Source: Rhodococcoides fascians A44A (lineage in GTDB: Bacteria; Actinomycetota; Actinomycetes; Mycobacteriales; Mycobacteriaceae). Taken from it: DNA of 64,000 nucleotides. Each line of letters begins with the position of its first letter. The first letter of the stretch is position 1. The notes under the pieces were generated by a model. It was not told where the DNA came from and made no database searches. It was given only the letters and a program-made list of their open reading frames with translations. Positions 19,953 to 31,983 of this stretch are shown here, one piece after another. The translations under genes and the position numbers were made by a program. The stretch covers positions 124,001 through 188,000 of the forward strand of contig NZ_JMEX01000004.1 in NCBI RefSeq assembly GCF_000760735.1. Reading direction: 5' to 3'.

Positions 19953-21445
19953 TGCGACGCCCGGCCGTGCCCGATCCGGAAACTCGTCCTCGAACGCAGC
20001 GCGTCGAGGATCGGCCCGGCCAGCATGGTGACGTCCCCGGCACCCATGGTGATGACGACGTCGCCGGGCTCGGCAAGAGACGCCACCTGCTTCGCCACCA
20101 GCGACAGGTCCGGTTGATAGATGACGGGCTTGGTCACCGCAGACGCGACGAGAGCTCCCGTCACGCCGGGAAGCGGTTCCTCACGGGCACCGTAGACGTC
20201 GAGGACGACCACCTCGTCGGCGATGGACAGAGCCTCACCGAACTCCGCTGCGAACGTCTCCGTACGGGAGTACAGGTGCGGTTGGAACACGACGACGACC
20301 CGGCCGCGTTCGCCCGCCCCTGCGGCGCTCGTGACGAGTTGCTGAGCTGCGCCCAGCACGGCACGCACCTCGGTGGGATGGTGCGCATAGTCGTCGAACA
20401 CGCGGATGCCGTGTTCGCGCCCGCGAATCTGAAAACGTCGGTGCACACCGCCGAAGCCCGCAAGACCTTCCAGCAGATCCGTCGCTGCGGCGCCTGCCTG
20501 GGTTCCGGCTGTGAACGCGGCCAGTGCGTTCAGTGCCGTGTGTCGTCCGGGAACGCCGAGTCTCAACGTCCGCGGGCTCTCCTCCCCCGCGATCAACAGT
20601 TGGGCGACGCCTCCGACGTCCTCGGGTTCCCACTTCAGCAACCGGACCGCCATGTCCACGTCGCCCGCGTCGGTGTCCTCGGATCCGTATCCCAGCACGC
20701 GTACGCCCGGGAGCGCTCGTTCGTGGACGCGCCGAGCCAGAGCGGCCGATCCTGGATCGTCCATGCAGGCAACGAGCACTCCACCCGGTCCGAGCAACGC
20801 CGCGAAATCGTCGAAGACCTGCGTGTACGCCTCGGGGGTACCGAAGTAGTCGAGGTGATCGGCCTCGATATTGGTGACGATGACGACGTTCGGGCTGTAC
20901 TGCAGGAGCGAACCGTCGCTCTCGTCTGCCTCGGCGACGAACACGTCACCACTGCCGTGGTGCGCGTTGGTGCCGGCCTCGTTCAGTTCTCCACCCACCG
21001 CGAACGACGGATCGAAGCCACAGTGCTGCAGCGCGACGATCAACATCGACGTGGTCGAGGTCTTGCCGTGCGTGCCGGACACCAGCAGTGCCCGATAACC
21101 CTCCATCAGCGATGCCAACACCGTCGGCCGGAGCACGACGGGAATTCCTCGGCGCCCGGCTTCGACCAGTTCGGGGTTGGTCTTGGGTATCGCGGCGTGC
21201 GTGGTGACCACCACCGTCGGACCACCGGAGATCAAGTCGAGAGCCGAGGCATCATGACCGACACGAACCTGTGCACCACGAGCCCGCAGTGCCAGAACCC
21301 CTCGGCTTTCCTTCGCATCGGAGCCGGAGACTTCGCCGCCACGAGCGAGCAGAATCCTGGCGATGCCGGACATGCCGGCACCCCCGATTCCGACCATGTG
21401 AACCCGTCGGAGATCCTCCGGCAGTTCAGCGGGTAACTCGGGCAT
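19949..21445 (-). CDS. murC: UDP-N-acetylmuramate--L-alanine ligase
   Basis: MurC adds L-alanine to UDP-MurNAc, the first ATP-dependent stem-peptide step. It has 498 residues. The Rossmann start is [15 protein letters not shown], the ATP loop is [10 protein letters not shown], and [11 protein letters not shown] and [10 protein letters not shown] are Mur-ligase signatures. I chose the ATG at 21445 because AAAGGA lies about eight bases before it. An in-frame GTG at 21487 would overlap the murG stop (GTGA), but that gives a 14-residue extension without similarity. Its stop overlaps the ftsQ start. Confidence 0.97.
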   Translation of the reverse strand: MPELPAELPEDLRRVHMVGIGGAGMSGIARILLARGGEVSGSDAKESRGVLALRARGAQVRVGHDASALDLISGGPTVVVTTHAAIPKTNPELVEAGRRGIPVVLRPTVLASLMEGYRALLVSGTHGKTSTTSMLIVALQHCGFDPSFAVGGELNEAGTNAHHGSGDVFVAEADESDGSLLQYSPNVVIVTNIEADHLDYFGTPEAYTQVFDDFAALLGPGGVLVACMDDPGSAALARRVHERALPGVRVLGYGSEDTDAGDVDMAVRLLKWEPEDVGGVAQLLIAGEESPRTLRLGVPGRHTALNALAAFTAGTQAGAAATDLLEGLAGFGGVHRRFQIRGREHGIRVFDDYAHHPTEVRAVLGAAQQLVTSAAGAGERGRVVVVFQPHLYSRTETFAAEFGEALSIADEVVVLDVYGAREEPLPGVTGALVASAVTKPVIYQPDLSLVAKQVASLAEPGDVVITMGAGDVTMLAGPILDALRSRTSFRIGHGRASQ

Positions 21446-21483
21446 GTCCGTCCTTTCGGTACCACCTTGTCGTGCCACGACCG

Positions 21484-22629
21484 TCACACGCCTCGTCTAC
21501 GCTGCGAGGCGACGTCGAGCACGATTTTCGCCACGGTCGCCGCGGCGTCGCGGTGGCCCGCGCTCGCGGCGCTCTTCGACATCGCTTCCACTCGTGCAGA
21601 GTCTGTGATCAGGTCGATCACCTCAGCGGCGATGTATTCCGGAGTCACCGATCCGTCGGCCACGAGTATGCCTCCCCCGGCGTCGACTACGGGGCGTGCG
21701 TTGAGTTCCTGTTCACCGTTCCCGTGCGGCAACGGAACGTACACCGCGGGCAGACCCGTCGCCGACACTTCGGCAACCGTCATGGCGCCCGATCGACAGA
21801 TGGCCAGATCCGCAGCGGCGTACGCCAGGTCCATGCGGTCGATGTACGGAACGGCGACGTACGGTGCTGGCGCATCGGCCGTCGGTACCTCGATCGAATT
21901 CTTGGGTCCGACGGCGTGCAGTACCGACACTCCGGCTTCGGCCAATCGGTCCGCGGCGCCCGACACGGCGTCGTTGAGCGACCTGGCACCCTGCGATCCG
22001 CCGAACACCAGCAGTACGGGGCCGCTCCCCGGCAACCCGAAGTACTCGCGAGCCTCGGCGCGCATCGCCGCTCGGTCCAGCCCGGTGATGGTCGGTCGCA
22101 CTGGAATTCCGACGATGTCCGCGTCCGAGCGGCCACGAGCGGACACGCCGGATCCGGCCACCGCGGCGAGGACACACGTCGCGACCTTCGCACCGACCTT
22201 GTTCGCGATCCCGGCACTGGCATTGGCCTCGTGGACGATGACCGGAATCGACCGGCTGCGTCCGAAGGTTCGCCGTGCAGCAAGGTAGGCAGGCAGGGCC
22301 ACGTAGCCACCGAACCCGATCAGTACGTCGGCGTCGACGGCCGCGAAGACCGCCCGGGTGGCCCGTACCGACCGAATCACACGCCCCGGCAGCCGGACCA
22401 GATCCAGGGTGGGCTTACGCGGAAGCGGGACCGGAGGAATCAACTCGAGCTGGTAGCCCCGCGCCGGTACGAGCGTGGTCTCGAGTCCACGCTCGGTTCC
22501 CAGAGCGGTGATCCGTACCGAGTCGTCGAGCGCGCGCAGTGCGTCCGCGACAGCCAACGCCGGCTCGATGTGTCCCGCGGTCCCACCGCCCGCGACGACG
22601 ACGGACAAGTGTGTGGGAGATGCATTCAC
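21484..22629 (-). CDS. murG: Lipid II synthase (UDP-GlcNAc transferase) MurG
   Basis: MurG transfers GlcNAc to lipid I at the inner face of the membrane, making lipid II. It is a GT-B enzyme of family 28 with 381 residues. The N-terminal glycine loop [13 protein letters not shown] and the donor-side loop [12 protein letters not shown] are present. [12 protein letters not shown] is the acceptor/donor hinge signature; LPHA is commoner at its start. The GTG at 22629 overlaps the ftsW stop (GTGA). The open frame extends far upstream, but that part is antisense-like sequence within ftsW. Confidence 0.96.
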   Translation of the reverse strand: MNASPTHLSVVVAGGGTAGHIEPALAVADALRALDDSVRITALGTERGLETTLVPARGYQLELIPPVPLPRKPTLDLVRLPGRVIRSVRATRAVFAAVDADVLIGFGGYVALPAYLAARRTFGRSRSIPVIVHEANASAGIANKVGAKVATCVLAAVAGSGVSARGRSDADIVGIPVRPTITGLDRAAMRAEAREYFGLPGSGPVLLVFGGSQGARSLNDAVSGAADRLAEAGVSVLHAVGPKNSIEVPTADAPAPYVAVPYIDRMDLAYAAADLAICRSGAMTVAEVSATGLPAVYVPLPHGNGEQELNARPVVDAGGGILVADGSVTPEYIAAEVIDLITDSARVEAMSKSAASAGHRDAAATVAKIVLDVASQRRRGV

Positions 22630-24143
22630 CGTCGATATCCTCGCGTATCCGAATGTCCGTACGCACCGCGGGGTTGAGCGCCTGCGCGCGGTGCTGCGCT
22701 GCGGCCTCCAACTGCACCGCCACGGGGAAGTGCCGCGCCGGTTCTGCGTGGTTCGGAACGACGAGGGGGCTCGCCCCCTCGAACTCGACCCGCCCTGCCA
22801 CCGGCGTCCGGTGCACGACGCTGCGACGAACCGCTCTCGATCCGACGGCGATCCTCGCGATCGAGCGCAGGCCGGGTCGACTTGGATCTGGCCGCGGCGG
22901 CACGCAACGGAGAGAACGATGCGGGCATCGGGAGTCGCAGCACACGGTCCAACCGCGAGTCCTGCCCGGAGTGCAGAGCCGCGATGGCTTCCGGTTCGTG
23001 CCGGGCGGCGTTGGCGATGATGCCGAACATCATCAGCGTGATCGCCGTCGACGAGCCGCCGTAGGACACGAGCGGAAGCTGAAGCCCGGTGACCGGAAGC
23101 AGCCCGACCACGTACCCGATGTTGATCATCGCCTGCGCGAAGATCCAGGTCGTCGAACCCGCCGCGAGCAGACGCAGGAACGGATCCACCGAACGCATCG
23201 CGATGCGCAGACCGGTGTAGACGAACAACGCGAACAGGCCCAGTACCGCGAGGCAACCGATGAAACCCAGTTCCTCGCCGATGATCGCGAAGATGAAGTC
23301 GTTGTGCGCGTTGGGCAGGTAGCTCCACTTGGCGCGACTCTGCCCGAGACCGACACCGAACGGCCCACCGTCGGCGAGCGAGAACTTGGCCTGGTTCGAC
23401 TGGTAACCAAGACCCTGCGGATCGTCGCCGGGGTTCAGCCAGGCCTTGATTCGGTTCGAGCGATATCCCGCGGTGAACGCGAGCACCGTCGCCGCGGCGA
23501 TACCGCCGCCGACGATGATCGCGAAGAGCCTGGCGTCGAGACCGGCGAACCACAGCAGCGACACGAGAATGATGCCGATCGCGATGGCGGTACTGAGATT
23601 CGGCTGCAGAACGACTAGTCCCGCCATCAGCAGCGCTGCGGGCACGAGCGGAATGAGAAGTGATTTGAGGCTGGCGTGCTCGCTACGGCGCGATGCCAGC
23701 AGATGAGCACCCCACAGAACGAGCGTGACTTTCGCCAGCTCCGACGGCTGGAACGAGACGCCGGCGACATTGAACCACCGGCGCGCGCCGTCGGCGCCCT
23801 CCGATCCGATACCGGGAATGAGCACCATCATGAGCATGACGACGGATAGGCAGAACAGCGGAAACGAGACCTTCCGCAGCACGCGCACGGACGTACGCAG
23901 CGCGACGTAGAACGCCACGACGCCGAGACCGACACCGATCAGCTGCTGTGTGAACAGGGTGTACGCCGATCCGTCGGTGGCGTACGCCTCGGCTGCCGAC
24001 GACGACAGCACCATCACCAGGCCGAGAATCGTGAGCAGAGCGGCAACGGTGACGATCAGGTGGAACGACGCCAGAGGACGGCCGAGCCACAATCCGATCC
24101 TGGTGCGCGGCGAGTTCGCCGGGGCATTCTCAGGACGGGCCAT
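22626..24143 (-). CDS. ftsW: SEDS peptidoglycan polymerase FtsW
   Basis: FtsW is the septal glycan polymerase that works with FtsI (SEDS family). It has 505 residues and about ten transmembrane segments between residues 25 and 390. Conserved segments include [20 protein letters not shown], the catalytic-loop region with [21 protein letters not shown], and [13 protein letters not shown]. The C-terminal cytoplasmic tail of about 100 residues is basic and disordered (many R, G, P); mycobacterial FtsW tails bind FtsZ. Its ATG shares one base with the murD stop (TGATG). Confidence 0.96.
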   Translation of the reverse strand: MARPENAPANSPRTRIGLWLGRPLASFHLIVTVAALLTILGLVMVLSSSAAEAYATDGSAYTLFTQQLIGVGLGVVAFYVALRTSVRVLRKVSFPLFCLSVVMLMMVLIPGIGSEGADGARRWFNVAGVSFQPSELAKVTLVLWGAHLLASRRSEHASLKSLLIPLVPAALLMAGLVVLQPNLSTAIAIGIILVSLLWFAGLDARLFAIIVGGGIAAATVLAFTAGYRSNRIKAWLNPGDDPQGLGYQSNQAKFSLADGGPFGVGLGQSRAKWSYLPNAHNDFIFAIIGEELGFIGCLAVLGLFALFVYTGLRIAMRSVDPFLRLLAAGSTTWIFAQAMINIGYVVGLLPVTGLQLPLVSYGGSSTAITLMMFGIIANAARHEPEAIAALHSGQDSRLDRVLRLPMPASFSPLRAAAARSKSTRPALDREDRRRIESGSSQRRAPDAGGRAGRVRGGEPPRRSEPRRTGAALPRGGAVGGRSAAPRAGAQPRGAYGHSDTRGYRR

Positions 24144-25591
24144 CAGGATTGACCGCCCGACCGTGTAGTGCCGAGCGCGTGCACGGCGTCCGCGAAGCTG
24201 CGGCCACGGTGGCCGTAGTCGACGAACATGTCGAGCGACGCGGCGGCGGGGGCGAGAAGCACCGTGTCTCCCGGTCCGGCTCGCCGGGCGGCCTCGTCGA
24301 CCGCGGCGCGCATCACGACTTCAGCATCTTCCGCCACATGAGTCACACCAGCATCGTCTCTCAGCGGGAACTCGACAACGGGAACATCCGGTGCGTGTCG
24401 CGCCAAAGCCTCTGCGATCTGCGTCCCATCACGCCCGATCAGCACCGCAGCGACGAGTCTGGGCGCCACTTCGGCCACGAGCTCGTCGACCGATGCTCCC
24501 TTGAGGAGACCACCTGCGATCCAGACGACGTGCTCGTGCGCGAGCAACGACGACCTTGCTGCGTGCGGGTTGGTCGCCTTGGAATCGTCGACGAACGTCA
24601 CACCCCCCACGGTGCGGACGACCGACGCACGGTGCGGCCCCACGTCGTAGGTGCGAATCCCCTCCGCCACGGCCTCTGCCGGGGCGCCGATCGCGCGGGC
24701 GAGCGCCGACGCCGCCAACGCGTCCATCGTCCCGGCCGGACCGGACGGGCTGACATCGTCCACCGACATCAAGTGCAGACGCTCGCCGAAAGCGTTGTCC
24801 ACCAACTGCCCGTCGATCACGCCGAGTTCCCCGGGCGCGGGGTCTCCGAGGCGGAATCCGACCACTCGATCGGCGCGAGCCGAGCCTGCCAGGGCCGCTG
24901 CCCGCGCATCGTCGAGACCCACCACCCCGACATCGCCGACGAGCGCTCGTGCTTTGGCGTCGACGTAGCCGTCCATACCACCGTGCCAGTCCAGATGATC
25001 CTCGGCGATGTTGAGGACGACACCCGCCGCGGGCCGGACGGACGGAGCCCAGAACAACTGGAACGACGACAACTCGACGGCGAGGACCTCCGGATGCGGG
25101 TCCGACTGCAGAGCGTCGAGCACCGGCAGACCGATGTTTCCGCACGCCGCACTCGCCATACCGGCCGATTCGAGGATGGACGCCAACATCGAGGTGGTCG
25201 TGGTCTTCCCGTTCGTTCCCGTGACCACCAGCCATGTCGTCGGCGGGCCGTACACACCCGCGCGGTCGACGTGCCAGGACAGCTCGATGTCTCCCCAGAT
25301 CGGAATACCGAGTGCGGCGGCACGCGCGAGCACCGGCGCGTCCGGGCGAAAGCCCGGACTGGTGACGACGAGCGCGATCGAATCGAATGCGGATTCGTCC
25401 GCGAGAAGGTCGTCCTGCAGGATGCCGTCGGCACCGGCTGCATGCGCCTTGTCCACCGCGGCCGGGTCGGTATCGGTGACGAGTACTCGCGCACCGAGGG
25501 CGCGGAGCGGCCCGACGGTCGCCAACCCGGATACCCGTCCCCCGGCGACCAGCACGGTCTTGTCCCTCAGCCACGCCACGTCGTCGGACAT
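24143..25591 (-). CDS. murD: UDP-N-acetylmuramoylalanine--D-glutamate ligase
   Basis: MurD adds D-glutamate to UDP-MurNAc-L-Ala. From the ATG at 25591 (GGGGAG six bases upstream) it has 482 residues. The N-terminal Rossmann domain has [14 protein letters not shown], the ATP loop is [10 protein letters not shown], and [13 protein letters not shown] and [12 protein letters not shown] are signatures of the family. An ATG five codons earlier is weaker. It is joined to ftsW by a one-base overlap and follows mraY after 27 bases. Confidence 0.96.
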   Translation of the reverse strand: MSDDVAWLRDKTVLVAGGRVSGLATVGPLRALGARVLVTDTDPAAVDKAHAAGADGILQDDLLADESAFDSIALVVTSPGFRPDAPVLARAAALGIPIWGDIELSWHVDRAGVYGPPTTWLVVTGTNGKTTTTSMLASILESAGMASAACGNIGLPVLDALQSDPHPEVLAVELSSFQLFWAPSVRPAAGVVLNIAEDHLDWHGGMDGYVDAKARALVGDVGVVGLDDARAAALAGSARADRVVGFRLGDPAPGELGVIDGQLVDNAFGERLHLMSVDDVSPSGPAGTMDALAASALARAIGAPAEAVAEGIRTYDVGPHRASVVRTVGGVTFVDDSKATNPHAARSSLLAHEHVVWIAGGLLKGASVDELVAEVAPRLVAAVLIGRDGTQIAEALARHAPDVPVVEFPLRDDAGVTHVAEDAEVVMRAAVDEAARRAGPGDTVLLAPAAASLDMFVDYGHRGRSFADAVHALGTTRSGGQS

Positions 25592-25618
25592 CGCACTCCC
25601 CTTCACCGGATTCGAGCT

Positions 25619-26698
25619 CTATCCACCGACAGCGGCGAGGTACTCGCTGTAGAACAAGGCAAGGCCGACGGCCGACGCGATGGCCGCCAGTAGCCAGAAC
25701 CTGATGATCACCGTGGTTTCTGCCCAGCCTGCGAGCTCGAAGTGGTGATGGAACGGCGCCATACGGAACACACGCCGTCGACTCGATCGGAACACCGCGA
25801 CCTGGATCACGACGGAGGCTGCCTCGGCGACGAACAGTGCCGCGATGACGACCATGATCAGTTCGGTGCGCGTCACGATGGACAAGCCGGCGATGAGTCC
25901 ACCGAGGGCCAACGACCCGGTGTCGCCCATGAAGATCTTTGCTGGAGCTGCGTTCCACCACAGGAAACCGATGCAGGCACCGGCAGCGGCCGCGCAGATG
26001 AGCGCCAGGTCCAGAGGGTCACGCACGTCGTAGCATCCGGGGCCCGGATTGGTGGAGCAGGACTGGCGGTACTGCCAGAAGGTGATGACGGTGTAGGCGC
26101 CGAGGACGAGCGTCATCGAACCGGCCGCAAGACCGTCGAGTCCGTCCGTGAGGTTCACGGCATTGGACCATGCCGTGACGAGGAAGTAGCACCACACGAT
26201 GAACACGAGTGGGCCCAGGCTGACCGTCGCGATATCGCGCACGTAGGAGAGCTGCATGCTAGCTGGAGTGAGCCCGTTCTCACCCTTGAACTGCAGTGCG
26301 AGGATGCCGAACAGAACTGCGGCGAACAGCTGGCCGACCAGTTTCGCTGTCTTGTTCAGACCCAGATTGCGCTGCTTGCGAATCTTGATGAAGTCGTCGA
26401 GGAAACCGACGAGACCCAGGACCGTGGTCAACCCGAGAACCAGCAACGCGGACGCCGACGGCCCGTCGGCGTCGTAGCCGATTCCGATCAGGTGCGAGCC
26501 CCAGTAACCAGCCCAGAGACCGGCGAGAATCGCGACTCCGCCCATCGTCGGCGTGCCGCGTTTGGATTGATGACTTGCCGGGCCTTCGACGCGGATCTCC
26601 TGGCCGAAGCCTTGTTTGGAGAACGCCTTGATCAGCACCGGTGTCAGCAGAATCGCCACAGCGAGCGCGATGCCTCCGGCGAAGAGGATCTGTCTCAC
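25619..26698 (-). CDS. mraY: Phospho-N-acetylmuramoyl-pentapeptide transferase (lipid I synthase)
   Basis: MraY attaches the phospho-MurNAc-pentapeptide to undecaprenyl phosphate. It has 359 residues and about ten transmembrane helices. Catalytic and Mg-binding motifs are [25 protein letters not shown] and the histidine motif [14 protein letters not shown] near the N-terminus and the aspartates in GFLDDFIK are also present. The GTG at 26698 overlaps the murF stop (GTGA). The frame continues 26 codons upstream without similarity. Confidence 0.97.
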   Translation of the reverse strand: MRQILFAGGIALAVAILLTPVLIKAFSKQGFGQEIRVEGPASHQSKRGTPTMGGVAILAGLWAGYWGSHLIGIGYDADGPSASALLVLGLTTVLGLVGFLDDFIKIRKQRNLGLNKTAKLVGQLFAAVLFGILALQFKGENGLTPASMQLSYVRDIATVSLGPLVFIVWCYFLVTAWSNAVNLTDGLDGLAAGSMTLVLGAYTVITFWQYRQSCSTNPGPGCYDVRDPLDLALICAAAAGACIGFLWWNAAPAKIFMGDTGSLALGGLIAGLSIVTRTELIMVVIAALFVAEAASVVIQVAVFRSSRRRVFRMAPFHHHFELAGWAETTVIIRFWLLAAIASAVGLALFYSEYLAAVGG

Positions 26699-28221
26699 TG
26701 CGGTGCCTCCCCGTTGGTTGTCGTGTTCTCCCCGGCGTCCTTGCCGTCCTGCAGCAGTGTGTCGGCGACGGTCCACAGTGCGACGGACTGGGATGCCTTC
26801 ACCAGCACGATGTCATCCGGTCGAAGTTCTTCCCTCAACACCGCGACGGCAGATTCCCGATCGGGAACCAACATCGATTCGTCGCCCCAGGAGCCTTCCA
26901 TGACTGCGCCCTGGTGCATGGCTCTGGTCGGGCGGCCCGACTCGACGATGATCAACCTGGACACGTCGAGCCGTACCGCAAGGCGTCCGATCGCGTCGTG
27001 TTCGACGACGGAATCCGGCCCCAGCTCGCCCATCTCCCCCAGAACCGCCCATGTTCGACGCGGAGGCCCGGTTCCCGACCTCGACATCGTGACGAGAGCC
27101 TTGAGCGCTGCGCGCATGGAGTCGGGGTTGGCGTTGTAGGAGTCGTTGACGACGGTGACGCCGTCCGGTCTCGTCCGAACGTCCATGCGCCGGACGGACG
27201 CCGCGGTGGAACCGGCGAGTGCATCGGCGATCCCGGTGAGGGTGCCGCCGCATTCGAGAGCGACGGCGGCGGCTGCGAGGGCGTTGCCGACCTGGTGCTC
27301 ACCGTGGACGGCCAATGCCACGTCGACGGTTCCGGCCGGGGTGACCATGGTGAAACGGGCTCGCGCTTCGGCGTCGAGTGTGACGTTCTCGGCCCTGATG
27401 TCCGCGTCCGGAGACATCCCGACGGTCACCACCCGAGCCGACGTGCGCGTGCGCATGGCCGACACGAGTCGGTCGTCGGCGTTGAGGATGGCCACGCCGC
27501 CGTCCGCGGCACTCGGAAGCGCTTCGACCAGTTCACCTTTGGCGACGGCGATGATGTCTCGGGAACCGAATTCACCGAGGTGGGCTGTGCCTACGTTGAG
27601 TACGACGCCGATGCGAGGAGGGGCAGCGTGGGCAAGGGCGGCAATATGTCCGACACCCCGCGCGGACAGTTCGAGCACGAGGAAGTCCGAGGACTCGTCG
27701 GCGCGCAGGACTGTCCAGGGATGGCCCAGTTCGTTGTTGAACGAGCCCGGCGGCGCGACGACGGATCCGAGTGGCCGCAGCACCGCGGCCAGTAAGTCCT
27801 TCGTCGAGGTCTTTCCGGACGAACCCGTCACTCCGACGATCGTCAGCCCGGTATCAGCGGTCAGTTCCACCGCCGAGGCGCGGGCGAGCGCGCTGAGCGC
27901 CGCCAGAACCGCGGCACCGGACCCGTCGGAGTCGTGTTCCAGTGCCATCGCCTTGCCATCGTGCGGCTTCGGTGCGAGGACGACGGCCGGGACGCCGACC
28001 GGCCGCGCCGCCAGCACCACGGCAGCGCCTGCCGCGACTGCTGCAGCCGCGTGGTCGTGGCCGTCGACGCGCGCACCGGGGAGCGCCAGGAACAGCCCGC
28101 CTGGGCCGATCTTGCGTGAATCGAACTCGACCGAACCGGTGACCAGCACGGACGGGTCTTCCACGTCGTGCATGTCACCCCCGACGATGTCGGCGATCTG
28201 TGCGATGGTCAGGTCTTTCAC
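26695..28221 (-). CDS. murF: UDP-MurNAc-tripeptide--D-Ala-D-Ala ligase
   Basis: MurF completes the pentapeptide by adding D-Ala-D-Ala. It has 508 residues. The N-terminal substrate domain begins [15 protein letters not shown] and contains [14 protein letters not shown]. The ATP loop is [23 protein letters not shown] and [13 protein letters not shown] are further Mur-ligase motifs. The GTG at 28221 overlaps the murE stop (GTGA), and its own stop overlaps mraY. It ends with an A/N/T-rich tail. Confidence 0.96.
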   Translation of the reverse strand: MKDLTIAQIADIVGGDMHDVEDPSVLVTGSVEFDSRKIGPGGLFLALPGARVDGHDHAAAAVAAGAAVVLAARPVGVPAVVLAPKPHDGKAMALEHDSDGSGAAVLAALSALARASAVELTADTGLTIVGVTGSSGKTSTKDLLAAVLRPLGSVVAPPGSFNNELGHPWTVLRADESSDFLVLELSARGVGHIAALAHAAPPRIGVVLNVGTAHLGEFGSRDIIAVAKGELVEALPSAADGGVAILNADDRLVSAMRTRTSARVVTVGMSPDADIRAENVTLDAEARARFTMVTPAGTVDVALAVHGEHQVGNALAAAAVALECGGTLTGIADALAGSTAASVRRMDVRTRPDGVTVVNDSYNANPDSMRAALKALVTMSRSGTGPPRRTWAVLGEMGELGPDSVVEHDAIGRLAVRLDVSRLIIVESGRPTRAMHQGAVMEGSWGDESMLVPDRESAVAVLREELRPDDIVLVKASQSVALWTVADTLLQDGKDAGENTTTNGEAPQ

Positions 28222-29834
28222 GAACTGGCTCCTGCGTGTTCATCGGTCGCGCGATCGAGGGCATCGGCGAGCACGACGCGGTCGTCGAACGGATACTTCA
28301 CCCCATCGATCTCCTGACCTGTTTCGTGGCCCTTACCCGCGATCAGCACGACGTCGCCTTCACGCGCCCAGTTCACCGCGTCGGCGATCGCAGCGCCGCG
28401 GCCGGCAATGTTCCTGACCTCACCCCGGGCCGACTCGTCGACCGAGAGGGCACCCGCCATCACCGCATCACGAATGAGTGCAGGATCTTCGGATCGCGGA
28501 TTGTCGTCGGTGATGACGAGAAGATCGGCGCCTCGGGCACCCGCGGCACCCATCAACGGACGTTTGGCGGTGTCACGGTCGCCGCCTGCACCGAGGACAA
28601 CCGCGATTCTGCCCTGAGTCTGTTCGCGCAGTGTCTCGATCACGGCTTCGACGGCAGCAGGCTTGTGTGCGTAGTCGACGACGGCGAGGAACTTCTGGCC
28701 GCGGGAGATGCGCTGCACTCTGCCCGGGACGTCGACGTCGGCCATTCCGGCGACAGCCCGACGCACGTCGACGCCGGCAGCCGCACAGACCGCGGCCGCC
28801 AGTGCGGCGTTGGCGACGTTGTATCTGCCCGGCAGTCGGATCGATGCAGCGTGTCGGTCGCCGGCAGTGTCGACGAGGGTGAATCGTTGAGTTCCCGTCG
28901 GTTCCTTCGACCACCCGTCGACACTCCAGTCGGCGTCGCCGAGGACGGACACGGTGAGCAGGGTCGAGCCCGCCGATCGCGCGATGTCGGCCATGCGCTG
29001 GCCCCAAGCGTCGTCGACGCACACGGCAGCCGACCGCGTGTGGACGCGCGACTCGGCGGCGAACAGTCTGCTCTTGGCGAGGAAGTACTCCTCCAGCGTG
29101 TCGTGGAAGTCGAGGTGATCCTGCGAGAGGTTGGTGAACGCCCCGACGGAGAAGACCGTGCCGTCGACCCGCCCGAGAGACAGTGCGTGGCTGGACACTT
29201 CCATGACGACGGTGTCGAGACCTTGCTCGACCATCGCCGCGAACAGCGCGTGCAGATGCGGCGCCTCCGGTGTGGTGAGGGCACTCGGCACTCGGGTGCC
29301 GGCGATCTTGGTCTCGATGGTGCCGATCAGGCCGGTTCGCCGGCCTGCGGCCGACAGTGCCGCTTCCAACAGATACGACGTGGTCGTCTTACCGGACGTC
29401 CCGGTGATGCCGATGACGGTCATCTTCTCCGACGGATTGCCGTAGACGAGCGCCGACACGTGTCCCAGCACCTCCCTCGGCCGGTCGCGCACGAGGACGG
29501 GCACCGGTAGCTGCGGATACTGCGCCGAGACGAGCGCCAGACCTTCGGAGTCGGTGAGGATCGCGGCTGCTCCCCTGTCGATCGCTGTCGCGACGAAGGA
29601 GGCGCCGTGCGCGGCCGATCCGGGCAGTGCCGCGAAGAGATCGCCTGCGACGACTCCCTGCGCTCGAAGATCGACTCCCGTGACGAACGGCGACGGCAGC
29701 TCGGAGCCGTCCGCTGTGGCCGCGTGAACCAGCCTGGCTTCCGCCGCGGCTGCGATGTCCTCGACCGCGGTACGCGGTGGGTTCGACGGTCTGAGCGACG
29801 ACGGAGCATCGGTCGACTCTGCTGGCACGGACAC
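28218..29834 (-). CDS. murE: UDP-MurNAc-L-Ala-D-Glu--meso-DAP ligase
   Basis: MurE adds the third stem residue. The substrate-binding motif here is DNPRSEDP, where DNPR marks meso-diaminopimelate rather than L-lysine. It has 538 residues with the ATP loop GTSGKTTTSYLL and the signature TNLSQDHLDFH. An N-terminal tail of about 25 residues is variable. Two nearby starts exist: the GTG at 29834 and a GTG two codons later at 29828. AGGAG precedes them by 4 and 10 bases, so either may be used. A 175-base gap from ftsI could hold an internal promoter. Confidence 0.96.
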   Translation of the reverse strand: MSVPAESTDAPSSLRPSNPPRTAVEDIAAAAEARLVHAATADGSELPSPFVTGVDLRAQGVVAGDLFAALPGSAAHGASFVATAIDRGAAAILTDSEGLALVSAQYPQLPVPVLVRDRPREVLGHVSALVYGNPSEKMTVIGITGTSGKTTTSYLLEAALSAAGRRTGLIGTIETKIAGTRVPSALTTPEAPHLHALFAAMVEQGLDTVVMEVSSHALSLGRVDGTVFSVGAFTNLSQDHLDFHDTLEEYFLAKSRLFAAESRVHTRSAAVCVDDAWGQRMADIARSAGSTLLTVSVLGDADWSVDGWSKEPTGTQRFTLVDTAGDRHAASIRLPGRYNVANAALAAAVCAAAGVDVRRAVAGMADVDVPGRVQRISRGQKFLAVVDYAHKPAAVEAVIETLREQTQGRIAVVLGAGGDRDTAKRPLMGAAGARGADLLVITDDNPRSEDPALIRDAVMAGALSVDESARGEVRNIAGRGAAIADAVNWAREGDVVLIAGKGHETGQEIDGVKYPFDDRVVLADALDRATDEHAGASS

Positions 29835-30009
29835 TGCGCTCCTTTCTGCTCGACGTACTACTTCAGGCCCACCCGCAGGCCGTGGTGCTGCGCCGAGCGC
29901 TGCAGGACGGACTTTCGGTTTCGGGCCGACGAGTCAGGTTACCGGCGCGGCTCGGCCACGCTGACCCCCGACCCTTTCAGCCGAACCACACGCGAGGTGC
30001 GCGTCACTG

Positions 30010-31983
30010 TCAGTCGGCTTGCAGCACCAATTTCGGTCCGGAAGCAGACAGTGGAACGCTGTCGCGCTGGAGCATCCAACTGGCGATGTTGTGGAACAGC
30101 GGCGCTGCAGACTGTCCGCCTGATCCGTCTGCACTCCTGGTCGGGGCGTCCAGCATGATGCCGATGACGTACCGGGGGTCGTCGGCCGGGGCGATGCCGG
30201 CGAACGTGATCCAGTAGTTCGAGTTGGAGTAGCAGCCGCATTCCGGATCGACCTGCTGCGCAGTGCCGGTCTTCCCGCTGATCTGGTACCCGGGGATCCC
30301 CGCTGCGACACCGGTTCCTCGTTGGTTCCCGGTGTCGTCCTGCGTGACGGAACGGAACATGTCGCGAACGGTCGTCGCGGTCTGTGGGCTCACCACATAG
30401 ACGCCTTCGGGCCTGTCGGTCTCCGTACGATTTCCGTCCGGGTCGACCGTCGACTTGACGATCCGGGGTGGAATCCGCATCCCGTCGTTGGCGATCGCCT
30501 GGTACATCGCCGTCATCTGCAGCAACGACATGGACAGACCCTGACCGATGGGGAGGTTGGCGAACGTGCCGCCGGACCACTGATCCCGACTCGGCACGCT
30601 GCCTGCACTCTCTCCTGGAAGCCCGACATCGGTGCGTTGACCTAGCCCGAACCTGGAGAGCATGTCTGCGAAGCGATCTTCGCCGACGCGCTGAGCGAGC
30701 ATGAGTGTGCCGACGTTCGAGGACTTTCCGAACACACCGGTCGACGTGTAGGGAACCACGCCGTGATCCCACGCGTCCTTCACCGACACACCGGACATGA
30801 AGATGTCGCCGGGAACTTGCAACACCTCGTCGGGCGTCGTGAGGCCGTATTCGATTGCGGCGGCGGCAGTGATGATCTTGTTGACCGAACCGGGCTCGAA
30901 CGGAGTGGAGACGGCGAGGTTGCCCATCTCCTTGTTGCGGTCGTTGTTGCCGACGCCGATACCCGGGTTGAACGTGTTGTCGTTGGACATCGCCAGAACC
31001 TCGCCGGTGTGTGCGTCCTGCACGACTGCGGACGCATTCTTCGCACCGGACAGGTCTTTTGCGAGCTGCACCTGTTGTTGGACGTAGTACTGCAGATCCG
31101 CGTCGATGGTCAGCTCCACTCCCGAGCCGTTCACCGCGGTCTGCTTGTCGCGCCAGCTGCCGGGTATGACGGCGCCGTCCGACCCGCGGTCGTAGGTCTG
31201 CGATCCGTCGGTTCCGGCCAGGGTCGCGTCGAGCGAATCCTCCAGTCCCAGAAGGCCGTGGCCGTCCCATCCTGTCGCGCCCACCATGTTGGCGGCGAGT
31301 GATCCACCCGGGTACTCGCGAATGTCCTGCCGCTCGAGGCCGACTTCTTCGAATTCTTCGCTGATCCGTGTCGCCACGGTCGAGTCGACTCCCCGGACTA
31401 GGTAGGCGAACGTGTCGTTGCTCTTCAGCTTGGCGAGAATGTCCTTCTCGTTCGCGATGTCACCCAGTTCGTCGTGGATGCCTGCGGCGATCTCGGCCAG
31501 CCTGTCGTCGGTTTGGGGCGCAGAGGGATCCTTGGCGCGTGCCTCGTCCAACTCCTGCCGGACGCGCACGGGTTGGAACGTCAGGGCCTTGGCCTCCATC
31601 GTGAATGCGATGGGCTTGCCGTTCCTGTCCGTGATGGAGCCTCGTGCTGCTGCGTCCACCAGGGTGGTGGTGCGCTGCGACGCGGCTTCGACGGACAGGC
31701 GAGTTCCGTTGACCCCCATGATCCAGACCAACTGCAGTACGACGACACCGAGAATGCCGAACATGACGATGCGGCCGAAGCCGTTGCGGAAGGTGAAGGA
31801 CGAGGCGTCGAAGCGACTGCCCGCTCTGGGATGCGGGCGACGTGGAGGCACCCCGCCTCGCGCCGGGGCGGGCCTTCGGTCGGACGCAGTGCCGCCGGAT
31901 GCGTTCCGCCTGGAATCATTCCGCCGGCTCCGCTCGTGCGGCGCTGGTGTACGACGAGTGTTCCCGGATGTCGGCCTGGTCAC
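30010..31983 (-). CDS. ftsI: Septal penicillin-binding protein FtsI (PBP3/PbpB)
   Basis: FtsI is the class B transpeptidase that crosslinks septal peptidoglycan with FtsW. It has 657 residues. A basic, disordered cytoplasmic tail (about residues 1-68) precedes one transmembrane helix (IVMFGILGVVVLQLVWIMGV). The dimerisation domain includes ARGSITDRNGKPIAFT. The transpeptidase motifs are intact: SVNK (active serine near residue 364), SSN near 420 and KTG near 570. A Cys pair near CGCY follows the KTG motif. The GTG at 31983 overlaps the ftsL-like stop (GTGA). Confidence 0.96.
   Translation of the reverse strand: MTRPTSGNTRRTPAPHERSRRNDSRRNASGGTASDRRPAPARGGVPPRRPHPRAGSRFDASSFTFRNGFGRIVMFGILGVVVLQLVWIMGVNGTRLSVEAASQRTTTLVDAAARGSITDRNGKPIAFTMEAKALTFQPVRVRQELDEARAKDPSAPQTDDRLAEIAAGIHDELGDIANEKDILAKLKSNDTFAYLVRGVDSTVATRISEEFEEVGLERQDIREYPGGSLAANMVGATGWDGHGLLGLEDSLDATLAGTDGSQTYDRGSDGAVIPGSWRDKQTAVNGSGVELTIDADLQYYVQQQVQLAKDLSGAKNASAVVQDAHTGEVLAMSNDNTFNPGIGVGNNDRNKEMGNLAVSTPFEPGSVNKIITAAAAIEYGLTTPDEVLQVPGDIFMSGVSVKDAWDHGVVPYTSTGVFGKSSNVGTLMLAQRVGEDRFADMLSRFGLGQRTDVGLPGESAGSVPSRDQWSGGTFANLPIGQGLSMSLLQMTAMYQAIANDGMRIPPRIVKSTVDPDGNRTETDRPEGVYVVSPQTATTVRDMFRSVTQDDTGNQRGTGVAAGIPGYQISGKTGTAQQVDPECGCYSNSNYWITFAGIAPADDPRYVIGIMLDAPTRSADGSGGQSAAPLFHNIASWMLQRDSVPLSASGPKLVLQAD

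Noticed and set aside
21484-23553. A 689-codon version of murG reaching back through ftsW
   Set aside because: The first 300 codons are an alternate-frame reading of ftsW. MurG similarity begins at the GTG at 22629, which overlaps the ftsW stop.
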